A stretch of DNA of 64,000 nucleotides from Sinomonas gamaensis (GTDB taxonomy: Bacteria > Actinomycetota > Actinomycetes > Actinomycetales > Micrococcaceae): the NCBI RefSeq assembly GCF_005876955.1, contig NZ_SSCL01000007.1:1-64000 (forward strand), given 5' to 3'. Shown one piece after another: positions 1 through 8,050 of the stretch (positions within the stretch are counted from its first letter, which is position 1; each line of letters opens with the position of its first letter). The notes below the pieces were generated by a model, which had not been told where the DNA came from, made no database searches, and saw nothing but the letters and a program-made list of their open reading frames with translations. The translations under genes and the position numbers were made by a program.

Positions 1-349
1 CCTCCGCGGGCGCCTTGACGAGGAGGTGGAAGACGGCGGAGGAGTCGTACTGCTGGGCCTCGGTGCGGTAGCCGGTGGCCTCGACGAAGGCGGCGAACAT
101 CTGGTTCGTCACCGTTGTGGCGTCGATCCGGAAGCCGCCGAGTTCCACCTCGTGGACCGGTGTCTCCCCGTCCGTGGCGTACCCCTCCCCGAACGCGTCC
201 CCCATCTGGAAGACCCCCGAGGGAACCGCGACGTCTTCATGGCGCGCGGCCCCCTGCTGCGGCTTGCCGAGCTGTACCTGCACGGCGCCGCCGCTCGGGC
301 GTTGGGGAGCGCAGCAGCTTGCGTGGCTGCCGTCGTCGGCTGCATTCAT
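1..349 (-). CDS. formylglycine-generating enzyme (SUMF1/FGE-sulfatase) family protein, 3' part missing
   Basis: The gene runs off the left edge, so only about 116 N-terminal residues are visible. Reading from the ATG at 347-349, residues about 37-80 carry the start of an FGE-sulfatase domain: FQMGDAFGEG, then DGETPVHEVELGGF and a following RIDATTVTNQMFAAFVEATGY. That is the usual opening of SUMF1-like proteins, where a Gly-Glu-x-Pro-x-His stretch precedes Val-Thr-Asn. True FGEs oxidise a sulfatase cysteine to formylglycine, but many family members have other roles, and the catalytic cysteines lie outside the window. A purine-rich ribosome site (GAGAGG) is upstream. It begins 35 nt after the ABC permease gene on the same strand, so it may be the last gene of that operon. 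No sulfatase gene is visible here. Confidence 0.82.
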   Translation of the reverse strand, partial: MNAADDGSHASCCAPQRPSGGAVQVQLGKPQQGAARHEDVAVPSGVFQMGDAFGEGYATDGETPVHEVELGGFRIDATTVTNQMFAAFVEATGYRTEAQQYDSSAVFHLLVKAPAE

Positions 350-384
350 GGTTGCCTCTCGGCGTTCTAGGGCTTCCCTCGAAT

Positions 385-1179
385 CTACACCGACTTGCGC
401 TCGTAGAGCCTCCGGGCCCAGGCGTAGCCGAGCGCGATGAACCCCGTGCACCAGATCAGCGACCACCAGCCGTCGCCGGCGCTCGGCGCCCGCCCTGCCA
501 GCAGGGCGCGGGCGGTCTCGATGAACGGCGTGAACGGTTGCGCGTCTGCGAACCATTGCAGCCAGCCCGGCATCGAGGCGGTCGGGACGAAGCCACTGCC
601 GAGGAAGGGCAGGAGCGTGAAGATCATGGGCCAGTTGCTCGCGGCTTCGACAGTCTTGCTGCTCATCCCCATCGCGACGGCGACCCAGGATATCGAATAG
701 CACACCAGTGCCAGGAAGGCGGCGAGCACGAGCCAAGCCAGTGGCCCGGCCGCCGGGCGGAACCCCATGAGCAGCCCGACGCCCAGGACGATCGCGAGGC
801 AGAGGAGCCCTTGGACGGTATTGCCCAGAACGTGGCCGTTGAGGACCGCGGCCCGCGAAATCGCCATCGAGCGGAAGCGGGCCACGATCCCTTCCGTCAT
901 GTCCTGGGCGATCCCGATCGACGCACCGTTCGCAATCCCGGCCACGCCGATCAGGAGGATGCCCGGAACCACGTACGCGAGGTACTGCTGGCTCGCGCCG
1001 TTGCCGCCGCCGGGCAGTCCAGCGCCGAGCGTGCCGCCGAACACATAGACGAACAGCAGCAGGAGCAGCACCGGAATCCCGATCACGAAGACTGTGAGCC
1101 CCGGATAGCGCAGCATGTGGAGCAGATTGCGGCGGAACATCGTCGCCGAATCGGCGGCGGTCGTGGCGATGTTGGTCAT
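385..1179 (-). CDS. ABC-2 type transporter permease, DrrB-like
   Basis: A 264-residue integral membrane protein with about six hydrophobic segments and the layout of ABC-2 permeases of the daunorubicin-resistance (DrrB) type. A short cytoplasmic N-terminus (FRRNLLHMLRYPGLTVF) leads into the first membrane helix at about residues 28-50. It should form the membrane half of an exporter with the ATPase encoded immediately upstream; the ATPase stop and this ATG overlap by 4 nt, implying translational coupling. The exported substrate cannot be read from the sequence. Family members move drugs, lipids or polyketides outward. The family call is firm; the drug link is only by analogy. Confidence 0.88.
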   Translation of the reverse strand: MTNIATTAADSATMFRRNLLHMLRYPGLTVFVIGIPVLLLLLFVYVFGGTLGAGLPGGGNGASQQYLAYVVPGILLIGVAGIANGASIGIAQDMTEGIVARFRSMAISRAAVLNGHVLGNTVQGLLCLAIVLGVGLLMGFRPAAGPLAWLVLAAFLALVCYSISWVAVAMGMSSKTVEAASNWPMIFTLLPFLGSGFVPTASMPGWLQWFADAQPFTPFIETARALLAGRAPSAGDGWWSLIWCTGFIALGYAWARRLYERKSV

Positions 1180-2096
1180 GATTCCTCCCGGGTGGAGGCG
1201 GTCGCAGGGGCCGCTGCGGATTCTGAGGACGACGACGGCGGATTGCCTGTGAGCGCGAAGAAGACGTCGTCGAGGCTCGGGGTGCGCAGACTCGCGGTGG
1301 CGAGCTGATCGCCGTCGATCTCGTCCAGCACCCGACGGAGCCCGCCGACCGTCCCGTCGATGGGGATCTCGGGGCGCGCGGTCCCGTCCCTATCGGTGAC
1401 GACGAGCACCTCGGTGCCGACCCGCGCCTTGAGCTCGGAGGGTGTGCCCTCGCCGACGATGCGGCCGTGGTCGAGCACGACGACGCGATCGGCCACGCGG
1501 TCGGCCTCCTCGAGGTACTGGGTCGTCAGGAAGATCGTGACGCCGTCGTCGAGCAGTTCGCGGACGATCTCCCACATCGTCTGGCGGCTCCGGGGATCGA
1601 GGCCTGTGGTGGGCTCATCGAGGAACACGATCTGGGGCGTTCCGACGAGCGTCATCGCGAGGTCGAGGCGGCGCTTCATCCCGCCCGAGTAGGTGATGAG
1701 CGGCTTGCGCGCCACGTCAGTCAGATCGAAGCGTTCGAGCAGTTCGGCGACCCGCTGCCGTCCGGCGCGGGAACCGAGATGGCGGAGGTCGGCCATGAGC
1801 CGAAGGTTCTCCTCGCCCGTGAGCAGGCCGTCGACGGCGGCGAACTGACCGGTGAGTCCAATGGCGCTCCGCACTCCCTGTGGGTCCCGGAGCAGGTCGT
1901 GGCCGGCGATCGTCGCGGTTCCCCCGTCCGGCCGGACGAGGGTCGAGAGGATGTGAACCGCCGTGGTCTTGCCCGCCCCGTTCGGGCCGAGAAGCGCGAG
2001 GACGGTCCCTGCGGCGACGGTGAGGTCTACGCCGTCGAGCACCGTCTGGCCGCGGTAGCGCTTGGTGATCCCGCGGGCTGCGATTGCAGTCGTCAT
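1176..2096 (-). CDS. ABC transporter ATP-binding protein, DrrA-like
   Basis: A 306-residue cytoplasmic ATPase. Walker A is GPNGAGKTT at residues 37-45, the ABC signature region is YSGGMKRRLDLAM at about 136-148, and Walker B with the catalytic Glu is VFLDEPTTGLDP at about 157-168. The C-terminal stretch after about residue 220 has the accessory domain common in DrrA-type exporters, ending in the LDDVFFALTG motif typical of this subgroup. It pairs with the permease gene downstream (4-nt overlap) and itself overlaps the DUF4097 gene upstream by 4 nt. An exporter role is well supported by family; the substrate is unknown. Confidence 0.92.
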   Translation of the reverse strand: MTTAIAARGITKRYRGQTVLDGVDLTVAAGTVLALLGPNGAGKTTAVHILSTLVRPDGGTATIAGHDLLRDPQGVRSAIGLTGQFAAVDGLLTGEENLRLMADLRHLGSRAGRQRVAELLERFDLTDVARKPLITYSGGMKRRLDLAMTLVGTPQIVFLDEPTTGLDPRSRQTMWEIVRELLDDGVTIFLTTQYLEEADRVADRVVVLDHGRIVGEGTPSELKARVGTEVLVVTDRDGTARPEIPIDGTVGGLRRVLDEIDGDQLATASLRTPSLDDVFFALTGNPPSSSSESAAAPATASTREES

Positions 2097-2959
2097 GGCA
2101 TTGTTTCCTTTCTCATGCGCGAGCCGGCGCGACGGACGACGACGTCGGCCCAGGTGGAGCGCAGGCGGAGTTCGACCGTGCGGCCGCTCGACGCGGCATC
2201 CGCGTCTGGAGTCAGTTCATTGCGGACAGCGCCGTGCAGAGATGAGGCGTCGAGCCAGGCGGCAAGGCCCGCGGGGACGCCAACCTCCACTTCGGCGTAG
2301 CCGTTCTCGAGCCGGATCGAGCCGCCGTTCACCTCGCGCACGCGGATGGCGCCGTGCGCGCTCTTGGCGGTGACGTCGTCGAGCGCTCGATCAATGGTGA
2401 GAGGCCCGGATGTGGTGACCTCGACCGGGCCAGCCGTGATGCCCAAGTCGATGGTGCCGTGGGATCCGCGCAAACGCGCCTCGCCGTCGACGCGGCCGAT
2501 CCGCACTTGGCCGTGCCCGAGGTTCGCGTCAAGGCGCCCGGCCACGTGCTCGATGTCGACGGTTCCGTAGGGCGAGACGAGCACGAGGCCGTGGATGGTG
2601 TCCCCGGTGACGGTGCCGTATTTGGCGGTGATGCTGCACTCGCCGAGCTCGCCGCGGGTGCGGACCGAGCCGTAGGCGCTTTCGACGTCGACCCTCGAGC
2701 CGCGGGGCAGCTCGATGCGGACGTCAACGGAGTCGCTGGGACCGAACAGATTGCGCCGGCGCGGGAGGCGGACGCGGAGCCTGTCCGCCTCGAAGGTGAT
2801 GGCGGCCTCCTCGGCGAGCGAGATGTCGCCGCTGCGGCCGGGGTTCGTCGGGACCACCTCGGCGAAGACTTCGTTGCGGTCGGAAGCGACCACTTCGACG
2901 TGGCCAACACCGAGGTCGATGGCGGCGTCAATGGGGCCGGCTGCTTCGTATCGGGGCAT
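2093..2959 (-). CDS. DUF4097-family beta-strand repeat protein
   Basis: 288 residues with no signal peptide or membrane helix. The body is a run of short beta-strand units of about 20-22 residues, many with a Tyr/His-Gly-x-Val/Ile turn (YGSVRTRG, YGTVTGDT, YGTVDIEH, HGQVRIGR, HGTIDLGI, HGAIRVRE). That is the pattern of DUF4097 beta-helix proteins, whose function is not established. The start is well fixed by AGGAGG seven bases before the ATG. It lies between a ribbon-helix-helix regulator and an ABC exporter, and its stop overlaps the ATPase start by 4 nt, so it probably works with that exporter, perhaps as an envelope-stress sensor or scaffold. That role is inference. Confidence 0.85.
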   Translation of the reverse strand: MPRYEAAGPIDAAIDLGVGHVEVVASDRNEVFAEVVPTNPGRSGDISLAEEAAITFEADRLRVRLPRRRNLFGPSDSVDVRIELPRGSRVDVESAYGSVRTRGELGECSITAKYGTVTGDTIHGLVLVSPYGTVDIEHVAGRLDANLGHGQVRIGRVDGEARLRGSHGTIDLGITAGPVEVTTSGPLTIDRALDDVTAKSAHGAIRVREVNGGSIRLENGYAEVEVGVPAGLAAWLDASSLHGAVRNELTPDADAASSGRTVELRLRSTWADVVVRRAGSRMRKETMP

Positions 2960-3031
2960 GAGGGACCTCCTTTTGGGCAGGACGGATCAGTCCCGGTGCC
3001 TGCGGGACTGCTGGTGGGGTGCCGGCCGGGG

Positions 3032-3568
3032 TTAGCTGACCCAGCCGGTGAAACTGTCTCCGGAGCGCGTCTCCCGCTGCGCGGAGCGGCGGCTCTTGGG
3101 CTCGAGGGCGGCCGCGATGGCGCGGACCAGCCAGGCGTTGAGGGAAAGCCCATCCTGCGCGGCGGCCCGTTCAACACGGGCCTTCAGCTGATCGGGCAGG
3201 CGCAGGGTGGTGCGGGAGGTGACGGTGTCGTCGAAGGCGTCGGCATTCGCCTGGCCGCCGTCGTTTCCCGTCTCGGCCGCCGCAGCGTGCGACGGCGTCC
3301 TGGGGGTGTCAGCGAACTCGGCCGCCGGGGGCGGTGACACCACGAACTCCGGGTCGCGACCCCGAAGACGCACGTCGACCGACCCGGGAGCCAGCTCACG
3401 CGTGATCTCGCTCGCCGCATCGCTGAGCGCTTCGAGAAGCGCGAGCCGGGCTGCTGATTCCAGCCCGAAGCTCAGCTGCTCGGCCAGACCGCGGGCTTCC
3501 TCTCCCCGTGCCTCCAAGGAGGCAGCGAGCTGGGACCGAAGGTCGGCGACGTAACGATCGAGATCCAT
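3032..3568 (-). CDS. ribbon-helix-helix (HicB/Arc-like) operon regulator
   Basis: 178 residues. The C-terminal part, about residues 112-150, is a ribbon-helix-helix domain: the strand TTLRLPDQLKARVERAA, followed by DGLSLNAWLVRAIAAALE. The N-terminus is helical and a loop of about 40 residues separates the two. I chose the ATG at 3566-3568 (product starting MDLDRYVADL). An in-frame ATG 30 nt upstream lies inside a perfect palindrome. There is no Shine-Dalgarno; a CATGAT hexamer six bases upstream fits a leaderless start. It is first in the operon with DUF4097 and DrrAB. Autoregulation through the palindrome over its own start is likely. It resembles HicB-type antitoxins, but no HicA toxin is nearby. 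Confidence 0.8.
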   Translation of the reverse strand: MDLDRYVADLRSQLAASLEARGEEARGLAEQLSFGLESAARLALLEALSDAASEITRELAPGSVDVRLRGRDPEFVVSPPPAAEFADTPRTPSHAAAAETGNDGGQANADAFDDTVTSRTTLRLPDQLKARVERAAAQDGLSLNAWLVRAIAAALEPKSRRSAQRETRSGDSFTGWVS

Positions 3569-3575
3569 GACGCCA

Positions 3576-3600
3576 TCATGACACCACGGTGGTGTCATGA
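3576..3600. promoter_or_regulatory. 25-bp perfect palindrome, probable operator of the RHH operon
   Basis: The arms TCATGACACCAC and GTGGTGTCATGA are exact reverse complements around a central G. A partial repeat of the half-site (GTGGTGTC) follows at about 3610-3617. The palindrome ends eight bases before the chosen ATG of the minus-strand RHH regulator gene, where its promoter -10 should lie. RHH proteins bind short inverted or direct repeats, usually autoregulating, so this is the natural operator candidate. Confidence 0.65.
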
Positions 3601-3626
3601 CAAGGTGCAGTGGTGTCGCTCTTCTC

Positions 3627-3697
3627 GTTGCGCGGTCACGTCTGCTGGATGTGCTGGGGGCGGGTGGGGCCCGAACCTGCGGAGGTGACGGCGCAAC
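3627..3697. repeat. family A palindromic intergenic repeat, copy 1 (degenerate)
   Basis: The left arm begins GTTGCGCGGTCACGTCTGC (3627) and the right arm ends GGTGACGGCGCAAC (3697). The same arms, better conserved, occur at 20927-21031 and 63002-63074. This looks like a REP-like extragenic palindrome that has partly decayed. It lies in the gap between the RHH gene and the next plus-strand gene, which argues against the longer open frame that runs through it. Confidence 0.6.
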
Positions 3698-3758
3698 GTG
3701 TGGGGGTACGGCGTGTCATTCGTCGGATAGCAAGGGTGTGGCGCCCTATCTTCGTCTC

Positions 3759-3959
3759 ATGGCTGAGCTCAACGTCCTCGACGACGTGTCGATCGCGGAT
3801 CAGGCACGCGAGATCCTGTCTGCGCTGCTTGTCGATCCCGTGCTGGGCGAGGACGTGAAGGACGTCCTCCGTCGCCGGATGGCGGATCGTCCTGATCAGC
3901 CGGACAAAGTTCTCTTCGAGCACCTCCTCGAGAGCCGGAAGCCCACCCAGGGGCGGTAG
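3759..3959 (+). CDS. small hypothetical protein (66 aa)
   Basis: The product starting at the ATG at 3759 (MAELNVLDDVSIADQAREIL) is acidic and helical, ending HLLESRKPTQGR, with no motif I recognise. The open frame extends back to 3597, but that part runs through the family A repeat and has biased, non-protein-like composition. A TATCTT hexamer six bases before the ATG suggests a leaderless start; there is no Shine-Dalgarno. The opposite strand is also open here (3636-3923), so the strand choice is not secure. Confidence 0.45.
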   Translation: MAELNVLDDVSIADQAREILSALLVDPVLGEDVKDVLRRRMADRPDQPDKVLFEHLLESRKPTQGR

Positions 3960-4091
3960 ATCCCGCGCAGCGGCGAGGTAGGTGGTCCTTTAGCACCTCG
4001 GTGCCTTGGTCGTGGTGCAAAGCGTCCACAGACCGACGCCCCGCACCCGACCTACTCTGGAGCCTTCACCCACCGTGGAGGAAGGGGACGG

Positions 4092-4883
4092 ATGCGTCTC
4101 GCGCTCATGCAGGCACAGTCGGCGGTGCTCGACGTCGCCAGCAATCTCGAGGTCATCGACCGTAGCGCGGCTGAGGCCAGTGCGGCAGGAGCCGAGCTTC
4201 TCCTGACCCCGGAGCTGTTCCCGGTGGGCTACGCACCGCGCCGGCTCCGAAAGGAACTCGCTCCCGAAACGCTTCCGGAAATCCACGCCTCGTTGGAGGG
4301 CCTCGCGCGCGCCCACGGAATCGCTCTCCTCTACAGCCTCCCCGAGGTCGTTGACGGGGAATGGCGCATCACGGCGACCCTCGTGGACGCGAGCGGTACG
4401 CGACGCGTGCATTACGCGAAGGTGCACCTCTTCGGCACCGAGGAGCAGGAGGTCTTCAGCCCCGGAAGTGCGCCACCCGTCGTCGTCGACTTCGGCGGCC
4501 TCCGGCTGGGCATCGCCATCTGCTACGACGTCGAGTTCCCCGAGAGCGCCCGCGCCGCAGCTCTGCAGGGCGCGCAGGCCCTGCTCGTCCCCACCGCGAT
4601 GTCCACCGGATACGAGAAGGTCCAGCGCCGGCTCATTCCCACGCGGGCTCTGGAGAGCCAACTGTACGTCGCCTACGCCAATCATTGCGGGAGCGAAGAC
4701 GGCCTCGAGCTGGCGGGGCTCAGTGTGATCGCCGATCCCTTCGGCGAGGTCGTCGGTCAGGCTGGAGCCGAGCAGGAACTGCTGTTCGCCGACGTGGACC
4801 CCTCGGTGGCCGTGGCCGCCCGGAGTGACGTGCCCTATCTGGACGACCGTCGCCCCGAGCTGTACCGGGAGTGGAATCTCTAG
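4092..4883 (+). CDS. davA: carbon-nitrogen hydrolase, 5-aminopentanamidase (DavA)-like amidase
   Basis: A 263-residue nitrilase-superfamily amidase with the full catalytic triad: Glu41 (LLTPELFP), Lys110 (HYAKVHLFG) and Cys144 (IAICYDVEFPE). Length, the FSPG stretch after HLFG, the ICYDVEFPE box and the YANHCGSEDGLE segment closely resemble, from memory, Pseudomonas DavA, which hydrolyses 5-aminovaleramide to 5-aminovalerate. The adjacent permease and DavB-like monooxygenase support that assignment, since DavB makes the amide substrate. A strong ribosome site (GGAGGAAGGGG) precedes the ATG. Its 3' end overlaps the convergent pucR-type gene by 4 nt. The exact amide substrate could differ (other omega-amino or aromatic amides). 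Confidence 0.8.
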   Translation: MRLALMQAQSAVLDVASNLEVIDRSAAEASAAGAELLLTPELFPVGYAPRRLRKELAPETLPEIHASLEGLARAHGIALLYSLPEVVDGEWRITATLVDASGTRRVHYAKVHLFGTEEQEVFSPGSAPPVVVDFGGLRLGIAICYDVEFPESARAAALQGAQALLVPTAMSTGYEKVQRRLIPTRALESQLYVAYANHCGSEDGLELAGLSVIADPFGEVVGQAGAEQELLFADVDPSVAVAARSDVPYLDDRRPELYREWNL

Positions 4884-6481
4884 AGGAAGCGAAGGGCCAT
4901 CCACAGCTCGGCGCGGACTCCCGCGTCATTGAGGTCCCTCCCGAGCAGCTCGGAGACCGCTCCGATATGCCGCCGCACGCTGTTGCGGTGCAGCCCGAGC
5001 GTCGATGCGGACGCGTCCCAGGAGCCGTTCGCCTCGAGCCACGCGCGGAGCACACGGAGGAGGAGTTCCCCGCGGGGCGCGCTGAGCTCGGTCAGTGGAG
5101 CGAGCAGCTCCCGCGCGAGGAGCTTGCCGGCTTCGGGTGGGAGGAGAGCTGCGAACGACGGCGCCACCTCCTCGGCGCTGATGCTCCGCCGCTCGTCCAA
5201 GGCTCTGGGCAGCACCGAGAGAGCTTGATCGCGCAGGTCGGAGTACGTGCCCGCTCCCGCGGCCGCGACCTGCGCCCCGGGACTGACCGCCACAACATAC
5301 CCGGCCTTCTCTGCCGCCGCGAAGGACTCGGCGGACGGGTGGACCCGAGTCAGGGCCACGAGGTGGCCGCCTTCGTGGATGACGAGTTTGGTGTCCCAGA
5401 GCCGCCTCCACTGCAGCACCTCGGGAAGGATGTCGAGCCCGCCGGGGCGGGCGGCCGGCGCAGATTCGGCCTTCCAATCCGGCCGGGCTCCGACGACGAC
5501 GCGCACCGGCGCCCTGCGCGGCCCTCCGACGCTCTCGGCCAGCAGCCGTTCGGCGATCTGGTCGGGCAGCCCCTCGGCCCCGAGCAACAGGGCGGCGGCG
5601 AGCTGGCTCGGCGAGAGATCGCCGGCTGTGCGCTGACGGGCGAGGACTTCCAGGAGTCCGACGGCGGTCGTGACAATGCTGTGTTCGGTGGGGGCGAGGG
5701 GACGCGGAACGACCAGGACGAGTGCGCCGAGGGTGGCCTCCGAGGTCCGCCCCGAGGCACGCCCGCTCCGGAGGGGGAAGGACACCACCTCGCCTGATTC
5801 GGTCCCGCGGTGCTCGACGCGGGCGCCGGAGCCCGCGAGCGTCGCCTCAAGCGCATCCGCGACTGCGGCAGCCTCCGATTCGGCGCCGTGGCCCTTCCAT
5901 GTGCCAGCCGTGAAGCGGAGCTGGCCGCGGGCCCCGTAGAGCTCAAGCCTCGCTCCGACCCGTCGCGAGAGCGCCGTCAGCAGATCCTGTTCGGGCCTCT
6001 CGCCCAGGACCGAGCGCAGGAGCTGGCGGCTCATGTCCGCGACGTCGCGGAGCATCCTGGCGCTCTCGGATTCGAGCAGGCGCGAGAACGTCAGCCCGAT
6101 CGCCGCGAACGGCAGCGTCGGCGGGATCTCCCACAGCGTGAGGCCCTGCCGTGAGCAGGCCTCGACGAGGCCTGCCGGGACTTCGCTGAAGTACGGCTCG
6201 AGGCCGAATCCGAGTGCCGAGACCTCCGCCGCCACGAGCCGGCGCACGAAGGCATCCGCGTCCACGGCCTCGGTCCCCTGGCGTCGGAGGGGGAGGCCAG
6301 AGGTCAGCAGCAGCTCGTGGTCGAGGAGATAGGGCGTGGGATCGTCGAGATCGCTTGGCTCCACCCAGCGCAAGGGCTGGTCGCCGGCGTCGTGAATGAC
6401 ACGGATGTCGTCGGGCAGCTGGGCCAGAAAACCCGAAACCGTGAGGCTGGGTCCCTCAGGCAACGGTGCGTTGAATCCCAC
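4880..6481 (-). CDS. PucR-family transcriptional regulator
   Basis: 533 residues from the GTG at 6479-6481. The N-terminal PucR domain includes DDPTPYLLDHELLLTSGLPL and a FGLEPYFSEVPAGLVEAC segment; a GGDEF-like middle region follows. The C-terminal PucR helix-turn-helix is WDASASTLGLHRNSVRRHIG with the closing LNDAGVRAELWMALRFL. PucR regulators usually activate purine, amino-acid or amine catabolic genes. It lies between the davA-like gene and the divergent permease-davB unit and probably regulates both. I preferred the inner GTG because TAGAAT ends eight bases upstream, fitting leaderless transcription; a GTG at 6508 would add nine residues. Confidence 0.87.
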   Translation of the reverse strand: MGFNAPLPEGPSLTVSGFLAQLPDDIRVIHDAGDQPLRWVEPSDLDDPTPYLLDHELLLTSGLPLRRQGTEAVDADAFVRRLVAAEVSALGFGLEPYFSEVPAGLVEACSRQGLTLWEIPPTLPFAAIGLTFSRLLESESARMLRDVADMSRQLLRSVLGERPEQDLLTALSRRVGARLELYGARGQLRFTAGTWKGHGAESEAAAVADALEATLAGSGARVEHRGTESGEVVSFPLRSGRASGRTSEATLGALVLVVPRPLAPTEHSIVTTAVGLLEVLARQRTAGDLSPSQLAAALLLGAEGLPDQIAERLLAESVGGPRRAPVRVVVGARPDWKAESAPAARPGGLDILPEVLQWRRLWDTKLVIHEGGHLVALTRVHPSAESFAAAEKAGYVVAVSPGAQVAAAGAGTYSDLRDQALSVLPRALDERRSISAEEVAPSFAALLPPEAGKLLARELLAPLTELSAPRGELLLRVLRAWLEANGSWDASASTLGLHRNSVRRHIGAVSELLGRDLNDAGVRAELWMALRFL

Positions 6482-6580
6482 AGGTCTCAATTCTAGGTCA
6501 CTTTGCACCGAGCTGAGAGCTGCCTCACACGCCTAGCCTTGTGAGCGGACATCGACACCTACACAGATAGAGGCTGTCCC

Positions 6581-8050
6581 ATGAGCACCATGACTGAGGC
6601 GCGCGAGGACTCGAAGACGAGCCTTGCCCGCCAACTCCTCCGCCGCAAGTCCATCCTCCAGATGGAGTCCGAGGCCGAAGACCACCGCGGCGGCACCCTC
6701 CGACGCAGCTTCGGGGTCCTGCAGCTGACCATGATCAGCGTCGGTGCCACGCTCGGCACCGGGATCCTGGTGATCCTCGGCGAGGCCGTGCCTGTCGCAG
6801 GGCCCGCCGTCTGGATCTCCTTCGTGGTGGCCGGCATCGCCGCCCTGCTCTCCGCCGTCAGCTACGCGGAGATGGCGGGCATGGTCCCCGTCGCGGGATC
6901 GAGCTATTCGTACTCGTACGCCACCCTGGGTGAGGGCATGGCGTGGGTGTGCGGCTGGTGCCTGGTCCTCGAGTACGCGGTTTCCGTCGCCGCGGTCGCG
7001 GTCGGAGCCGGCCAGTACGTCAACGAGACGCTGAGCGTGATCGGAGTCCAGCTCCCCGATGCGCTCTCCCAGCCACCCGGGGGAGGCGGGATGCTGAACA
7101 TCCCGGCCCTCGTCGTCGTCCTCCTCGCGACTCTCCTGCTGGTGCGCGGCGCGAAGGAGAGCGCGGTGGTCAACACGGTGATCGTGGCCGTGAAGATCGT
7201 GATCCTCGTCTTCTTCTGCGCGGTGGCCTTCACCGCGTTCGACGCCGGCCACTTCGCTCCGCTTATGCCCATGGGCGCCGCAGGAGTGAGCGCTGCCGCC
7301 TCCAAGGTCTTCTTCTCCTACATCGGCTTCGACGCCGCCTCCACCGCAGGGGAGGAGGCGCGCAACCCGAAGCGCGACATGCCGCGGGCGATCCTGCTCT
7401 CCATGCTCATCGTCACGACCCTCTACGTCCTCGTGGCCGTCGCCGCGATCGGCGCCAAGGACTGGCAGTGGTTCGGCGACAGCGAGGCCGCGCTGGTCCA
7501 GATCCTGGACCAGCTCACGGGGCAGGCGTGGATCGCCGTCGTCTTCGCCGTGGGCGCGGTCCTGGCGATCTGCTCCGTGGTGCTCACCGTGCTCTATGGC
7601 CAGACGCGCATCCTCCTGACCATGTCCCGGGATGGCCTGGTCCCGGCCATCTTCGGCCGGGTTTCGCCGAAGACCGGCACTCCGGTGGCGGGGACCTGGA
7701 TCGTCGGCGTCCTGGTGGCCCTGACCGCGGCGTTCGTCCCCCTCGGGGCCCTTGCCGACGCGACCAGCATCGGAACCCTCTTCGCCTTCGCCCTCGTGAA
7801 CGTGGCCGTCATCATCCTCAGGGTGACCAGGCCCGGGATGGCCAGGACCTACCGCGTCCCGCTCTTCCCGATCGTCCCGGTCCTGGGCGCCCTCACTTGC
7901 GCCTTCCTCATGGCCAACCTCGACGGCGTCACGTGGCTCGTGTTCGGGGGGTGGATGGTGCTCGGCACTGCCTTCTACTTCGCCTACGGCCGTCGCAACT
8001 CCCGCGTCGGAACCCGGCCCGAATCCCAAGAGCAGGAAGCACTCGCATGA
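6581..8050 (+). CDS. APC-family amino acid permease
   Basis: 489 residues with about 12 membrane helices and the APC-superfamily start SVGATLGTGILVILGE (helix 1, with the glycine-rich substrate loop) and SAVSYAEMAGMVPVAGSSYSYSY. The layout and FGVLQLTMISVGATLGTGI stretch resemble cationic amino acid (CAT/YfnA) transporters. It is translated just ahead of the DavB-like monooxygenase (ATGA overlap), so it most likely imports that enzyme's amino acid substrate, probably lysine. A ribosome site GAGG lies nine bases before the ATG. The gene is divergent from the PucR regulator. Substrate is inferred from context only. Confidence 0.88.
   Translation: MSTMTEAREDSKTSLARQLLRRKSILQMESEAEDHRGGTLRRSFGVLQLTMISVGATLGTGILVILGEAVPVAGPAVWISFVVAGIAALLSAVSYAEMAGMVPVAGSSYSYSYATLGEGMAWVCGWCLVLEYAVSVAAVAVGAGQYVNETLSVIGVQLPDALSQPPGGGGMLNIPALVVVLLATLLLVRGAKESAVVNTVIVAVKIVILVFFCAVAFTAFDAGHFAPLMPMGAAGVSAAASKVFFSYIGFDAASTAGEEARNPKRDMPRAILLSMLIVTTLYVLVAVAAIGAKDWQWFGDSEAALVQILDQLTGQAWIAVVFAVGAVLAICSVVLTVLYGQTRILLTMSRDGLVPAIFGRVSPKTGTPVAGTWIVGVLVALTAAFVPLGALADATSIGTLFAFALVNVAVIILRVTRPGMARTYRVPLFPIVPVLGALTCAFLMANLDGVTWLVFGGWMVLGTAFYFAYGRRNSRVGTRPESQEQEALA

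Noticed and set aside
3636-3923. 95-codon minus-strand frame near 3.8 kb
   Set aside because: It spans the family A repeat; the plus-strand 66-codon frame has a better start signal. Not fully excluded.
6943-8046. Long open frame upstream of and in frame with davB
   Set aside because: It runs through the permease gene in another frame, with Arg/Pro/Gly-rich GC-shadow composition; the davB product clearly starts at 8047.
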